Assembly: GCF_029626025.1 (NCBI RefSeq) | Contig: NZ_JARUBF010000001.1 | Coordinates: 2,666,001-2,730,000 of the forward strand | Direction: 5' to 3' | DNA length: 64,000 nt | From: Solwaraspora sp. WMMD406 | GTDB taxonomy: Bacteria > Actinomycetota > Actinomycetes > Mycobacteriales > Micromonosporaceae | In this document: positions 16,258-24,193 of the stretch, piece by piece | Position numbering within the stretch: position 1 is the stretch's first letter | Layout: each line of letters starts with the position of its first letter | Position numbers and translations under genes: made by a program | Notes under the pieces: model-generated | Told to the model about the DNA's origin: nothing | What the model saw: only the letters and a program-made list of their open reading frames with translations | Databases searched by the model: none

Positions 16258-16863
16258 ATGAGCCGGGAAACCGAGAAGGAACGCTGGCAGCGCAATTTCG
16301 CCGATCTGTTGCAGGAGTTGCGGGTCGCGCAGACTGGTGTGCAGATCCTGTTCGCCTTCCTGCTGACCTTGCCGTTCAGCAGTGGTTTTCCGGACACCAC
16401 CGCCTTCCAGCGGGACATCTACGTGGTGGCCTTGCTGGCGGCCGCCGCCGCAGCGGCGATGATCATCTCGCCGGTGGCGTTCCACCGCATGCTGTTTCGC
16501 CAGGGCCGCAAGCCGCAACTCGTCCGGTTCGCGCACCGGATGGCCAGCGGCGGCCTCGCCTTCATGCTTGTCGCCATGGTCAGCGCGGTGCTGCTGGTCA
16601 CCGACTTTATCCTGCCCAGGCCGGTCGCGTTCGTCCTCAGTGGTGTCACCGGGGTCTGGTTCCTGACCTTCTGGGCGGCACTGCCGATCGCCCACCGGAG
16701 CTGGCTCGACGACGACGAGGACGACGAGAACCGCGAGAAGGACGGCGACAAGCACAACGACGAGAACGACAAGCACCAGGTCCGGTCGACTCCGGCAGGC
16801 GCGATCAGCTCGGCGGGCGCAGACCCAGTGAGCGTAGCTCCAGGGCGGCCAACGCGGCCGTGA
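16258..16863 (+). CDS. DUF6328-like four-helix membrane protein
   Basis: 201 residues. A soluble N-terminus (MSRETEKERWQRNFADLLQELRVAQTGVQILFAFLLTLPF) leads into four helices, then an acidic/basic low-complexity tail (DDDEDDENREKDGDK). The ELRV.QTGVQILF.FLL..PF signature is common in actinobacterial DUF6328 proteins, of unknown function. ATG 16258 has GGAAGGA 10 bases upstream. The last 59 bases overlap the convergent gene ending at 16805, so either tail could be shorter in practice; both stop codons are clear. No operon partner on the plus strand. Confidence 0.75.
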   Translation: MSRETEKERWQRNFADLLQELRVAQTGVQILFAFLLTLPFSSGFPDTTAFQRDIYVVALLAAAAAAAMIISPVAFHRMLFRQGRKPQLVRFAHRMASGGLAFMLVAMVSAVLLVTDFILPRPVAFVLSGVTGVWFLTFWAALPIAHRSWLDDDEDDENREKDGDKHNDENDKHQVRSTPAGAISSAGADPVSVAPGRPTRP

Positions 16864-17410
16864 CCTGCGGATCACCGCGCCGCCATCCCTCGGCAACGTC
16901 CGTACCCAGCGCGGCCAGCGAGCCGATCGGGCGGGTGGCCAGAGCTCGTAGCGCCAGTAGATCCTGACCAGCCGGTGCCGTCCGGAGACGCCGTGCGGCG
17001 CTCGCCCGCCGAATCCAGCGCAGCCGCAACGGTAGCCAGCCGAAGATCACCAGGCCGATCGGGACGATCAGCATCGTGGCGGTGAGCGCCAGCGCCAGGT
17101 CGCCGACCAGCTCCTGCTGTTCCTGGCCGGCCTCGGCCACCGACCTGGCCGCGCCAGCCGCCTGTTCGAACGGGCTGGTCAGCTCGTCACCGACCAGGGG
17201 CACCCGGCCGACCCGACCACCGACGTCGGCGAGGTTGTCGGCTAGGCCGGTCCCGGCGTCCTGGAGGGTACGACCCGGCCCGGCGAGCCGGCTGACCAGA
17301 TCGTGCAGCCAGAGCGCCGCGCGGATCCAGAGGTAGACCCAGATCACGACGACGAGATCGGTGACGATTTGCCGTACGGCGGTAGGGAGGCGGTCTGCGT
17401 AGATCTGCAT
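16805..17410 (-). CDS. Hypothetical protein with two membrane segments
   Basis: 201 residues from ATG 17410 (GTG 17416 two codons earlier is also possible). A first helix (VTDLVVVIWVYLWIRAALWL) at about residues 16-36, an amphipathic central stretch (LQDAGTGLADNLADVGGRVGRVPLVGDEL), and a second helix (LALALTATMLIVPIGLVIFGWLPL) near 125-150. The C-terminus is helical with repeated A-L-R (LLALRALATRPIGSLAALG). It has the look of a conserved actinobacterial membrane protein, but I know no function. It converges on and overlaps the DUF6328-like gene by 59 bases. Confidence 0.7.
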   Translation of the reverse strand: MQIYADRLPTAVRQIVTDLVVVIWVYLWIRAALWLHDLVSRLAGPGRTLQDAGTGLADNLADVGGRVGRVPLVGDELTSPFEQAAGAARSVAEAGQEQQELVGDLALALTATMLIVPIGLVIFGWLPLRLRWIRRASAARRLRTAPAGQDLLALRALATRPIGSLAALGTDVAEGWRRGDPQVTAALAALELRSLGLRPPS

Positions 17411-17497
17411 GCGCACAGGGTGCCGTACCCGGCTCGGTCGTGCCGACCCGCGCGGCGGCCGACCCGACCGGTGGTCCGACCGGTGGTCAGTCGGTGG

Positions 17498-17968
17498 TCA
17501 GCCGGCCGTGGTGCGCCGGGCCGCGCACTTCGGGCAGGTGCCGAAGATCTCCATGGTGTGGCTGACGCCGACGTACCCGTGTTGGGCCGCCACCCGTTCC
17601 GCCCACGCCTCCACCGCCGGCCCTTCCACCTCGACGGCGCTGCCGCAGGACCGGCAGACCAGATGGTGGTGGTGACCCTGGCTGCAGCGCCGGTAGAGAT
17701 GCTCGCCCCCGGGCGGGCGCATCACATCCACCTCGCCGGAGTCGGCGAGCCCCTGAAGAGTCCGGTAGACGGTGGTCAGACCGACCCGGTCACCGCGTTC
17801 CCGCAGCATCGCGTGCAGTTCCTGGGCACTGTGAAAACCCGCCAGCTCATCCAGGATCGCGCTGACCGCGCTGCGCTGGCGGGTGTTGCGTACGGCGGCC
17901 GTCTCCGTGCCGCCGACCTTCGTGTCGTCTCCGACTTTCATCCTGGTGCCTCCGGACGGTGAGCTCAT
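17498..17968 (-). CDS. zur: Fur-family zinc uptake regulator
   Basis: 156 residues. Winged helix: NTRQRSAVSAILDEL, SAQELHAMLRERGDRVGLTTVYRTLQGLADSGEVDV. The dimerisation/metal part has the GHHHHLVCRSCGSAVEVEG segment and closing C-P-K-C (FGTCPKCA); two CxxC pairs form the structural zinc site, and the His cluster the regulatory site. With zinc bound, Zur represses uptake genes. ATG 17968 overlaps the upstream ArsR gene by ATGA, the same smtB-zur order known from mycobacteria, and both follow znuACB on the same strand. Zur rather than Fur is inferred from this context. Confidence 0.92.
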   Translation of the reverse strand: MSSPSGGTRMKVGDDTKVGGTETAAVRNTRQRSAVSAILDELAGFHSAQELHAMLRERGDRVGLTTVYRTLQGLADSGEVDVMRPPGGEHLYRRCSQGHHHHLVCRSCGSAVEVEGPAVEAWAERVAAQHGYVGVSHTMEIFGTCPKCAARRTTAG

Positions 17969-18264
17969 CGGATCTCCCGGGCATGACTGACCGCGTCCGC
18001 CACGATGTGCGCGACATGTTCGTCTACCAGCGCGTACGCGATCTCCCGACCCCGTCGGGAACCGTGGACGACGCCCGCGCCCCGCAGTACCCGCAGATGT
18101 TGGGACACCAGCGGCTGTGGGGCGCCGAGCTTCTCTACGAGCTCGTGGACACAACGTTCACCCTGGGCGAGTTCGGTCACGATGGCCACCCGGATCGGGG
18201 CGGAGAGCGCGCGCAGCAGTTCTCCGGCGCTCTCGTATCCCTCGTACCCGTTGGCCGTCGTCAC
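17965..18264 (-). CDS. smtB: ArsR/SmtB-family zinc-sensing repressor
   Basis: 99 residues of a winged-helix ArsR regulator: APIRVAIVTELAQGERCVHELVEKLGAPQPLVSQHLRVLRGAGVV, then the beta-wing RRGREIAYALVDEHV. The last helix contains D-x-H-x10-H-x2-E (from DEH to HARE), exactly the alpha-5 zinc site of SmtB/ZiaR/CzrA. No alpha-3 CxC site is seen (the Cys in GERCVHEL is isolated), so it should respond to Zn(II). GTG 18264 appears leaderless: TACCGT lies 6-11 bases upstream, overlapped by an inverted repeat. It is translationally coupled to zur. Confidence 0.9.
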   Translation of the reverse strand: MTTANGYEGYESAGELLRALSAPIRVAIVTELAQGERCVHELVEKLGAPQPLVSQHLRVLRGAGVVHGSRRGREIAYALVDEHVAHIVADAVSHAREIR

Positions 18265-18271
18265 CCCGCAA

Positions 18272-18286
18272 CGGTAACCAATACCG
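18272..18286 (-). promoter_or_regulatory. Inverted repeat at the arsR-zur promoter
   Basis: CGGTA-N5-TACCG (minus strand: CGGTATTGGTTACCG) lies 8-22 bases before the GTG start and covers the likely -10 element TACCGT. A candidate autoregulatory operator; shorter than the classic 12-2-12 ArsR operator, so only suggestive. Confidence 0.45.
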
Positions 18287-18350
18287 GGGGCGTGCCGGCA
18301 GCCAGGCAGGGCAGGACCGGCCGTTCAGCGCGTGTGGCGGGACCGGCCGT

Positions 18351-19238
18351 TCAGCGTTCGAGGACGACTTCGGGTGGCTCGACCTCCCGGACGGTCCGGG
18401 GCTGGACCGTCAGCCGGGCGGTGCGTCGGCGCAGCAGCCGCCAACCGCCGGCGCCCACCGAGGCGGCCAGGAACGTGGCGATCGCCAGCATCACGATGGT
18501 GGCGCCCAGCGCCGTGTTGGCGGTGCCGGCCAGCCACACCCCGCTGCCGGCGGCCGCGAAGCCGATGACCATCGCGGCGGCCATGGTGCTGCGGAAACCC
18601 CGGGTGAACTGCTGCGCCGTCGCCACCGGAATCACCATCAACGCGCTGACCAGGAGCAGGCCGACGGCGCGCATGGCGATCGTGACGGTCACCGCGGTGG
18701 TGACCGCGAGCAGCAGGTTGAGGGTACGCACCGGTAGGCCGGACACCCGGGCGTACTCCTCGTCGTGGCAGATCGCGAACAGCGCCGGGCGCAGCAGCAG
18801 CATCGCGGCGAGCACCGCCACCGCCAGTCCGACGATGATCCACAGATCCTCGACGGAGGTCGTGGTCAACGAGCCGAACAGGTACGCCATCAGGTTGGCG
18901 TTGCTGCGGTCGCTGGCCAGCCCGACCAGCAGCACACCGCCGGCGATCCCGCCGTAGAACAGCAATGCCAGTGCCATGTCGCCGGAGGTACGGCCACGTT
19001 CGCGGACCAACTCGATGGCGACGGCACCGATCGTGGCGACGACGACTGCGGTGAGTACCGGCGACTGGTCGAGCAGCAGGCCGACGCCGACCCCGGTGAG
19101 CGCGACGTGGCCGACCCCGTCGCCGATCAACGACATCCGCCGCTGCACCAGATAGATGCCGAGGGCGGGTGTGGCCAAGCCGATGACCAGCGCGCCGATC
19201 AGTGCGCGGATCATGAACTCGTACTGGAAGATGCTCAT
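18351..19238 (-). CDS. znuB: Zinc ABC transporter permease ZnuB
   Basis: 295 residues with eight or nine helices of the ABC-3 (ZnuB/MntB) family: MSIFQYEFMIRALIGALVIGLATPALGIYLVQRRMSLIGDGVGHVALTGVGVG at the N-terminus, the coupling loop HDEEYARVSGLPVRTLN and MRAVGLLLVSALMVIPVATAQ. The 30-residue hydrophilic C-terminus is ordinary. ATG 19238 overlaps the ATPase stop by ATGA. It moves Zn(II) across the membrane, powered by ZnuC and fed by ZnuA. Confidence 0.93.
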   Translation of the reverse strand: MSIFQYEFMIRALIGALVIGLATPALGIYLVQRRMSLIGDGVGHVALTGVGVGLLLDQSPVLTAVVVATIGAVAIELVRERGRTSGDMALALLFYGGIAGGVLLVGLASDRSNANLMAYLFGSLTTTSVEDLWIIVGLAVAVLAAMLLLRPALFAICHDEEYARVSGLPVRTLNLLLAVTTAVTVTIAMRAVGLLLVSALMVIPVATAQQFTRGFRSTMAAAMVIGFAAAGSGVWLAGTANTALGATIVMLAIATFLAASVGAGGWRLLRRRTARLTVQPRTVREVEPPEVVLER

Positions 19239-19993
19239 GCGCTCCACATCCGGGACAGCTCCACCGGCGCGTGCGGGTGTACGTGGTCGTGGCCCGGGTC
19301 CGCGTGGTGACCGGCCGGCGGCGGCACCGGACCAACATGCACGACCTCGCCGTGATGCAGCACGACAGCCCGGTTGATCAGCGGTTGCAGCGGTCCGAGC
19401 TCGTGGGCGACCAGCAGTACGGTGCCGCCACCGTCGACGAAGGTGCGCAGGGCGCCGGCGAAGGCCTCCTGACTGGCGGCGTCGACACCGGCCGTCGGCT
19501 CGTCGAGGATCAGCAGCTCGGGTTCGCCGGCCAGGGCTCGGGCGATCAGCGTCCGTTGTTGCTGTCCGCCGGAGAGCGTGGTGACCGGGTCGCCGGCCCG
19601 GTCGGCGAGCCCGACGGCGGACAGCGCGGCGGCGACGGCGGCCCGATCGGCCGCGCTCGCTGGGCGCAGGACGCCTCGGCGCGCGAGCCGACCGGAGTGC
19701 ACCACCTCACCGACGGTCGCGGGGACCCCACTGCCCGCGCCGAGACGCTGCGGTACGTAGCCGATCCGTTGCCATTGCCGGAAGCGCCGCACCGGCTGCC
19801 CGAAGAGGTGTACGGTGCCGTCACTGAGCGGCACCAGGCCGAGGACGGCCCGGATGAGCGTGGACTTGCCGGAGCCGTTGGCGCCGAGTAACGCGACGAC
19901 CTCACCATTGGTCACGGTGAGGTCGACGTCGCGCAGCACGGGGCGGCCGTCGTAGCCGGCCACCCCGTGCGTCACGTGGACGATCGTCGTCAC
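19235..19993 (-). CDS. znuC: Zinc ABC transporter ATP-binding protein ZnuC, His-rich tail
   Basis: 252 residues: Walker A GANGSGKST, YVPQRLG Q-loop, LSGGQQQRTLIARALAG, LLILDEPTAGVD, and the switch His in LLVAHE. After the ATPase core a 25-residue tail reads HHADPGHDHVHPHAP; its seven histidines could buffer or sense zinc at the membrane face. Start 19993 overlaps the znuA stop (19990) by ATGA, giving a fully coupled znuA-znuC-znuB operon. Confidence 0.93.
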   Translation of the reverse strand: MTTIVHVTHGVAGYDGRPVLRDVDLTVTNGEVVALLGANGSGKSTLIRAVLGLVPLSDGTVHLFGQPVRRFRQWQRIGYVPQRLGAGSGVPATVGEVVHSGRLARRGVLRPASAADRAAVAAALSAVGLADRAGDPVTTLSGGQQQRTLIARALAGEPELLILDEPTAGVDAASQEAFAGALRTFVDGGGTVLLVAHELGPLQPLINRAVVLHHGEVVHVGPVPPPAGHHADPGHDHVHPHAPVELSRMWSA

Positions 19994-21027
19994 GAACAGC
20001 CCAGCGCCGTGGTCAGTGCCTCGAGGTTGGCACGCATCACCGAGAAATAGTCGCCGTCGGCGTCGGGCTGCAGTCCCTCGATCGGATCGAGGACCGCGGT
20101 CTCGGCGCCGACCTCGTCGGCGATGGTCTCGGCGATGCTCGGGCTCACCAGGGTCTCGAAGAAGATCGTGGTGGCCTGGTGCTCCCGGGCCTCCTCGACG
20201 ACCTCGGCCAGCCGTTGGGGCGCCGGTTCGTCCTCCGGACTCAGCCCGGAGATGCCGATCTGCTCCAACTCGTAGCGGTTGGCCAGGTAGCCGAACGCGG
20301 CGTGGCTGGTGATGATCTCCCGCCGCTCGCAGGTCGCCAGCCCTTCGGTGTACTCGGTGTCGAGCGCCGTCAGTTCGGTACGTAGCTCCTCGGCCCTAGC
20401 GGTGTAGTCGGCTGCCCGGTCCGGATCGACCGCGCCCAGCCGTTGGGCCAGCTCGTCGCCGACGGCGGCGAACCGCTGCGGGTCCAGCCACAGGTGCGGG
20501 TCCTTCCCACCGGTCTCCTCGGCGTGTTCGTCCTCCTCGGCGTGTTCGTCCTCGCCCGCGTGTTCGTCCTCCTCGGCGTGTTCGTCCTCGCCCGCGTGCT
20601 CGTCCTCGTGGCCGTGGTCGTGGTCGTGGTCGCCGGTCGCGTCCAGCAGCGGCTCGACTGTGACGACGTCGAAGGCGTGCTCACCGCCTTCCTGCTCGAC
20701 CGCGGCGTCGACGGCGGGTTGGAAACCGCTGAGGTAGATCACCAGATCGGCATCGCTGATCTGGCCGACCTGCTGTGGGTTCAGCTCGAGGTCGTGCGGC
20801 TCGGCGCCGGGCGCGGCCAGGCCGGTGACCGTGACCGCGTCGCCGCCGACGCGTTCGGCCAGGAACTGCAGCGGATAGAAGGCAGCGACCACCCCGAGCG
20901 TCTCGGCGGGGGCAGCGGGATCATCGGAACCAGTGGAGCCCTCCTCGGCGCACGCCGCGATGCCGCCCAGGGCGAGCACCGCGCCGGCGGTGGAGGCGAG
21001 AGTGCGGCGCAAGAGGTGGTTGTGCAT
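19990..21027 (-). CDS. znuA: Zinc-binding lipoprotein ZnuA with repetitive Asp/Glu/His loop
   Basis: 345 residues. Lipoprotein signal with GGIAAC near residue 26, then the cluster A-I fold: VVAAFYPLQFLAERVGGD, the ligand PHDLEL (first His), HLWLDP (second), HAAFGYL (third) and an acidic ligand late in the chain near VLDPIEG. Between the first two lies an exceptionally long metal loop: DHDHDHGHEDEHAGEDEHAE.. built of repeated EDEHA(E/G) hexads. It captures Zn(II) outside the membrane and delivers it to ZnuB. ATG 21027 is chosen by its signal peptide; a candidate Zur box sits 21 bases upstream. Confidence 0.93.
   Translation of the reverse strand: MHNHLLRRTLASTAGAVLALGGIAACAEEGSTGSDDPAAPAETLGVVAAFYPLQFLAERVGGDAVTVTGLAAPGAEPHDLELNPQQVGQISDADLVIYLSGFQPAVDAAVEQEGGEHAFDVVTVEPLLDATGDHDHDHGHEDEHAGEDEHAEEDEHAGEDEHAEEDEHAEETGGKDPHLWLDPQRFAAVGDELAQRLGAVDPDRAADYTARAEELRTELTALDTEYTEGLATCERREIITSHAAFGYLANRYELEQIGISGLSPEDEPAPQRLAEVVEEAREHQATTIFFETLVSPSIAETIADEVGAETAVLDPIEGLQPDADGDYFSVMRANLEALTTALGCS
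20516..20605 (-). repeat. 18-bp coding tandem repeat in znuA (5 copies)
   Basis: Five 18-base units (20516, 20534, 20552, 20570, 20588) alternate TCCTCGGCGTGTTCGTCC with a TCGCCCGCG variant (plus-strand reading). They encode five six-residue units alternating DEHAEE and DEHAGE. In-frame expansion would lengthen the zinc-binding loop. Confidence 0.95.
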
Positions 21028-21047
21028 GTGGCCACTGTCCGCGCGGA

Positions 21048-21083
21048 CGACAACCATTGTCAAAAACGCATGGTTGCATGCGT
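21048..21083 (-). promoter_or_regulatory. Candidate Zur box and interlocking inverted repeats upstream of znuA
   Basis: On the minus strand TGACAATGGTTGTCG (21062-21048) matches the actinobacterial Zur consensus TGAAAATGATTTTCA at 11 of 15 positions and is itself an inverted repeat (GACAA-N3-TTGTC). It overlaps a TTGACA that could be the -35 box. A second perfect repeat ACGCATG-N4-CATGCGT occupies 21066-21083, and CAACCAT/ATGGTTG links the two sites. Confidence 0.65.
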
Positions 21084-21156
21084 GCGGCGGGTTGGGCTGC
21101 GAAAACGGGGACCGGACCGGACGGGACCGGACCGGTTCGCCGGCGCGGGACCGGCT

Positions 21157-21214
21157 GAAGATCTCGGCGCGCGCGGGAATGGCTAGAAGATCTCGGCGCG
21201 CGCGGGAATGGCTA
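21157..21214. repeat. 29-bp perfect direct duplication at a gene end
   Basis: Two identical 29-base copies (21157-21185, 21186-21214). The second contains the last codons and the stop of the minus-strand DUF6703 gene; the first lies just downstream of it and repeats the ATCTTCTAG end. It is a recent tandem duplication by appearance. Confidence 0.95.
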
Positions 21215-21469
21215 GAAGATTTTGGCCAGCGCGACCGCCACCAGCAACGTGAGAACCAGTAGCCGCACCAGCCGGCCGCCGGCCGGCAGCACCGGCCAGG
21301 TGAGCCGCAGCAACCAGACCAGCCCTGCCGCCAACAGCAGTAGGAGCGCCCCGCCGACGATCCCCGGGGCGAACAACCCCACCACCATCAGTCCGAGAGC
21401 GACCAGGAACGCGGCGGTCGGACTGATCCGCCGGAGTCGGGCCGTCCCGGACGGCTGCGTAGGCTGCAT
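21212..21469 (-). CDS. DUF6703-like small membrane protein
   Basis: 85 residues: a basic N-terminus (MQPTQPSGTARLRRISPT), then two or three closely packed hydrophobic helices (AAFLVALGLMVVGLFAPGIVGGALLLLLAAGLVWLL and LVLTLLVAVALAKIF). Small two-helix proteins of this layout are widespread in actinomycetes and often annotated DUF6703; function unknown. It is divergent from the monooxygenase gene with a very short spacer, so promoters must overlap the coding regions. Confidence 0.75.
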   Translation of the reverse strand: MQPTQPSGTARLRRISPTAAFLVALGLMVVGLFAPGIVGGALLLLLAAGLVWLLRLTWPVLPAGGRLVRLLVLTLLVAVALAKIF

Positions 21470-21513
21470 CCGACAGACTCTAGCCAGTGGACTCCGACCA
21501 GGAGGCTGAGATC

Positions 21514-21855
21514 GTGCGGGTGATCAATCGGTTCGCCGTACCGTCGGCAGACGCCACGGACTTCCGCGAACGCGCCCACGCCGCGCTGGGTGCTCTGGCC
21601 AGCTGCCCCGGCTACCTGCGCGGTGAACTGATTCGCGCTCTGGACGACGAGCACGAGTGGTGCCTGGTGACCGAGTGGGAGTCCGTCGGCACCTATCGAC
21701 GGGCGCTCGGCTCCTTCGATGTGAAGATCAACGCCACGCCGCTGCTGGCGCAGTCGCGTGACGAGCCGTCCGCCTTCGAGACCCTCGCCGTGGTCGGGTC
21801 CGGCGGTGAACTCGAGTCGCGTCCGAGCGACCGGGCCACGGACCCCGGCCGGTGA
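21514..21855 (+). CDS. Antibiotic biosynthesis monooxygenase (ABM)-domain protein
   Basis: 113 residues with a ferredoxin-like ABM fold: VRVINRFAVPSADATDFRERAHAALGALASCPGY, then the L-V-T-E-W-E-S strand and YRRALGSFDVK helix. Such small dimeric proteins include quinol-type monooxygenases and haem-degrading enzymes, but many have no known activity. GTG 21514 is chosen because GGAGG (21501-21505) stands 8 bases before it; the frame is open from GTG 21487, which lacks a site. The C-terminal 25 residues are low-complexity (GELESRPSDRATDPGR). Confidence 0.75.
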   Translation: MRVINRFAVPSADATDFRERAHAALGALASCPGYLRGELIRALDDEHEWCLVTEWESVGTYRRALGSFDVKINATPLLAQSRDEPSAFETLAVVGSGGELESRPSDRATDPGR

Positions 21856-21880
21856 TCCGGCGGGCACTAGTCTTCTCCCC

Positions 21881-22600
21881 ATGACCGATTCCGGACCGGT
21901 GCAACCGCCCCCGACGCATGCCGTACCCGCCGGCCCGTCGCCGTGGCAGCCGCCGTCGCCGTGGGCACCGCCCGGTCGCCAACAACCGCCGGAAACGACC
22001 GGGTCGACCACCGACACCCCAGCCGACCTCGGTACGGAGTCGGCCGGAACCCACCGGACACCGGCCGAGGCTGGTTCGCTCGCCGAGACACCACCGCCGG
22101 CTGGTCCGCCACCGGCCGGTGCTCAACCGGTGCCGCCCGGCCCCGGTGCCGTACCACCCTTCGCCGCACCGCCGGTCGAGGGCCGTACCGCCCGGGTCTG
22201 GATCGGGCTCGGGGTCGCCGCGCTGGCGCTCGTGCTCTGTTGCGGCGGCGGCACCGTCGCGCTGGTCGGGTTGATCGTCACCGGCTCGGAGGCGGTCAAC
22301 GAGCAGGCCCGCGTCGCGGTCGGCGACTACTTCGACGCGCTCAGCGATCAGGACTTCGACGCGGCGTACGGACAGCTGTGCGCGGAGGCGCGGCGGCGCG
22401 AATCACCGGACGAGTACGCCCGCCGGCTGTCCGCCGAACCGGAGATCGAGTCCTACGACATCGGGCAGGTCTCGTTGACCAGTCGGATCGTCGTACCCGT
22501 CGACGTCACCTATGCCGGCGGCGGCGGGGACAGCCTGCGGGTCGCGCTCAACCAGGACACCGGCACCGGTGAGCTAGAGGTCTGTGACATCGAACGGTAA
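21881..22600 (+). CDS. Proline-rich single-pass membrane protein with DUF4878-like domain
   Basis: 239 residues. The first ~105 are Pro/Ala/Gly-rich and disordered (cytoplasmic); one strong helix follows (VWIGLGVAALALVLCCGGGTVALVGLIVTG); the remaining ~100 residues form a small extracytoplasmic alpha+beta domain (VAVGDYFDALSDQDFDAAYGQLC..ARRR) resembling the DUF4878/NTF2-like lumazine-binding fold. Two cysteines (QLC and ELEVCDIE) may pair outside the cell. TAGTCT at 21868-21873 is seven bases before the ATG, with no ribosome binding site, suggesting a leaderless transcript. Function unknown. Confidence 0.75.
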   Translation: MTDSGPVQPPPTHAVPAGPSPWQPPSPWAPPGRQQPPETTGSTTDTPADLGTESAGTHRTPAEAGSLAETPPPAGPPPAGAQPVPPGPGAVPPFAAPPVEGRTARVWIGLGVAALALVLCCGGGTVALVGLIVTGSEAVNEQARVAVGDYFDALSDQDFDAAYGQLCAEARRRESPDEYARRLSAEPEIESYDIGQVSLTSRIVVPVDVTYAGGGGDSLRVALNQDTGTGELEVCDIER

Positions 22601-22669
22601 CCTCCGAGCATCTGGAAATCGACCGTGGAGAACATCCCCGCTGGCCGCCAGCCAGCGTAGGAGCAGCGC

Positions 22670-24064
22670 ATGTCAGCCGACCGTATCGACGCCGTGATGA
22701 GCCTCGCCCGCCGGCGGGGCTTCGCGTTCCCGTCCGGCGAGATCTACGGTGGTGAACCGCTCGCCTGGGACTACGGTCCACTCGGGGTCGAGCTCAAGGA
22801 CAACCTGCGGCGTCAGTGGTGGACGTCGATCGTCCAGCAGCGCGACGACGTCGTCGGCCTCGACGCCGCGGCGATCCAGCCCCGGGAGGTGTTTGCCGCC
22901 GGCGGCCACCTCGACACTCACAGCGAGACCCGGACCCGCTGCCGATCGTGCGGGCTGAGCCGACGGGTCGACCCGGCCGCCACCGGACTGGCCGCACCCG
23001 ACCTGACCGCCGGACGGAGCCCGGCGGCGGTGACGATCGCCGAGCGGAGTTGCCCCCGCTGCGGCACCCGGGGAAGCTTCACCGACCCGGAGACCGTCAG
23101 CGGTCTGCTCGGCGTTCAACCGGACCGGGCCGACGGCGAGACCGGCCGGCACTACCTGCGTCCCGAGGCGGCGCCTGGCACCTTCGTCAACTTCGCCAAC
23201 GTGATGATCGCCGCCCGCAAGAAGCCGCCGTTCGGCATCGCTCAGGTCGGCCGGGTGTTTCGCAATATCAACGACCCGGGTGAGTTCCTGCTGCGCAGTC
23301 GAGAGTTCGAGCGCATGGAGCTGGAGTACTTCGTCGAGCCGGGTTCCGACGACGAGTGGCTGGAACACTGGGTACGGCAGCGCTGGGACTGGTACGTCGA
23401 TCTCGGCCTTGCCCCGGGCAATCTACGGCTGGCCGAACATCCGCTCACCGAGCTTCCGCCGTACGCCAAACGAATCGTCGACATCGAATACAGGTTCCTC
23501 GCCGACGGCCAGGAATACCTCGGTCTGGAAGGCATCACCAACCGGGCTGATCACGATCTCACCGCACACGCCAAGCACTCCGGTGCCGATCTGTCGTTCT
23601 TCGACCAGGAGCGCGGAAAACGCTGGGTCCCGTACGCGATCGAGCCGGCCGCGAACCTGACCGCCACCGTCCTGGCGATCCTGCTGGAGGCCCACGACTG
23701 TGACGAGGCGCCGAACACGAAAGGCGGAGTCGACAAGCGTACGGTGTTGCGGTTCGACCCCCGCCTCGCCCCGGTCAAGGTGGCAGTGCTGCCGCTGTCG
23801 CGCAATCCCGAGTTGTCGCCGAAGGCTCGCGATCTGAGTGCGGCGCTACGCCGCCGATGGGTGGTCGAGTTCGACGACTCGCAGGCCATCGGCCGCCGCT
23901 ACCGGCGTCAGGATGAGATCGGCACTCCGTACTGCGTGACCGTCGATTTCGAGACCTTGGTCGACGACGCGGTCACCGTACGGGACCGGGACACGATGGC
24001 GCAGCAACGGGTCTCCCTGGATCAGGTGGAGCGATACCTGCTGGAACGGCTGCCGACCGGCTGA
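22670..24064 (+). CDS. glyS: Glycyl-tRNA synthetase
   Basis: 464 residues of the homodimeric (eukaryotic-like) class II GlyRS. Motif 1 is around WDYGPLGVELKDNLRRQWW, motif 2 around GRVFRNINDPGEFLLRSREFERMELEYFV, motif 3 near the Y-A-I-E-P-A-A-N-L-T segment, and the C-terminal anticodon domain is VKVAVLPLSRN. An insertion has two CxxC pairs (CRSCGLSRRV and CPRCGTRGSF) that probably bind zinc. It charges tRNA-Gly with glycine. AGGAGC precedes ATG 22670. The dus gene follows after a short repeat-filled gap. Confidence 0.96.
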   Translation: MSADRIDAVMSLARRRGFAFPSGEIYGGEPLAWDYGPLGVELKDNLRRQWWTSIVQQRDDVVGLDAAAIQPREVFAAGGHLDTHSETRTRCRSCGLSRRVDPAATGLAAPDLTAGRSPAAVTIAERSCPRCGTRGSFTDPETVSGLLGVQPDRADGETGRHYLRPEAAPGTFVNFANVMIAARKKPPFGIAQVGRVFRNINDPGEFLLRSREFERMELEYFVEPGSDDEWLEHWVRQRWDWYVDLGLAPGNLRLAEHPLTELPPYAKRIVDIEYRFLADGQEYLGLEGITNRADHDLTAHAKHSGADLSFFDQERGKRWVPYAIEPAANLTATVLAILLEAHDCDEAPNTKGGVDKRTVLRFDPRLAPVKVAVLPLSRNPELSPKARDLSAALRRRWVVEFDDSQAIGRRYRRQDEIGTPYCVTVDFETLVDDAVTVRDRDTMAQQRVSLDQVERYLLERLPTG

Positions 24065-24065
24065 C

Positions 24066-24097
24066 CGGCAACCCGGCAACCCGGCAACCCGGCAACC
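24066..24097 (+). repeat. 8-bp tandem repeat after glyS (4 copies)
   Basis: CGGCAACC repeated four times perfectly, starting two bases after the glyS stop, followed by degenerate CGGC-AG-CC-rich sequence to about 24140. It fills most of the glyS-dus gap. Confidence 0.95.
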
Positions 24098-24193
24098 CGG
24101 CTGACCCGCCGACCTGCTGTCCGGCAGCCTGGCAGCCCGGCGGTCGACGGGCCGGTGACCGTCGACCGGGCCGACCGTGGAATCCTGGTGGGT

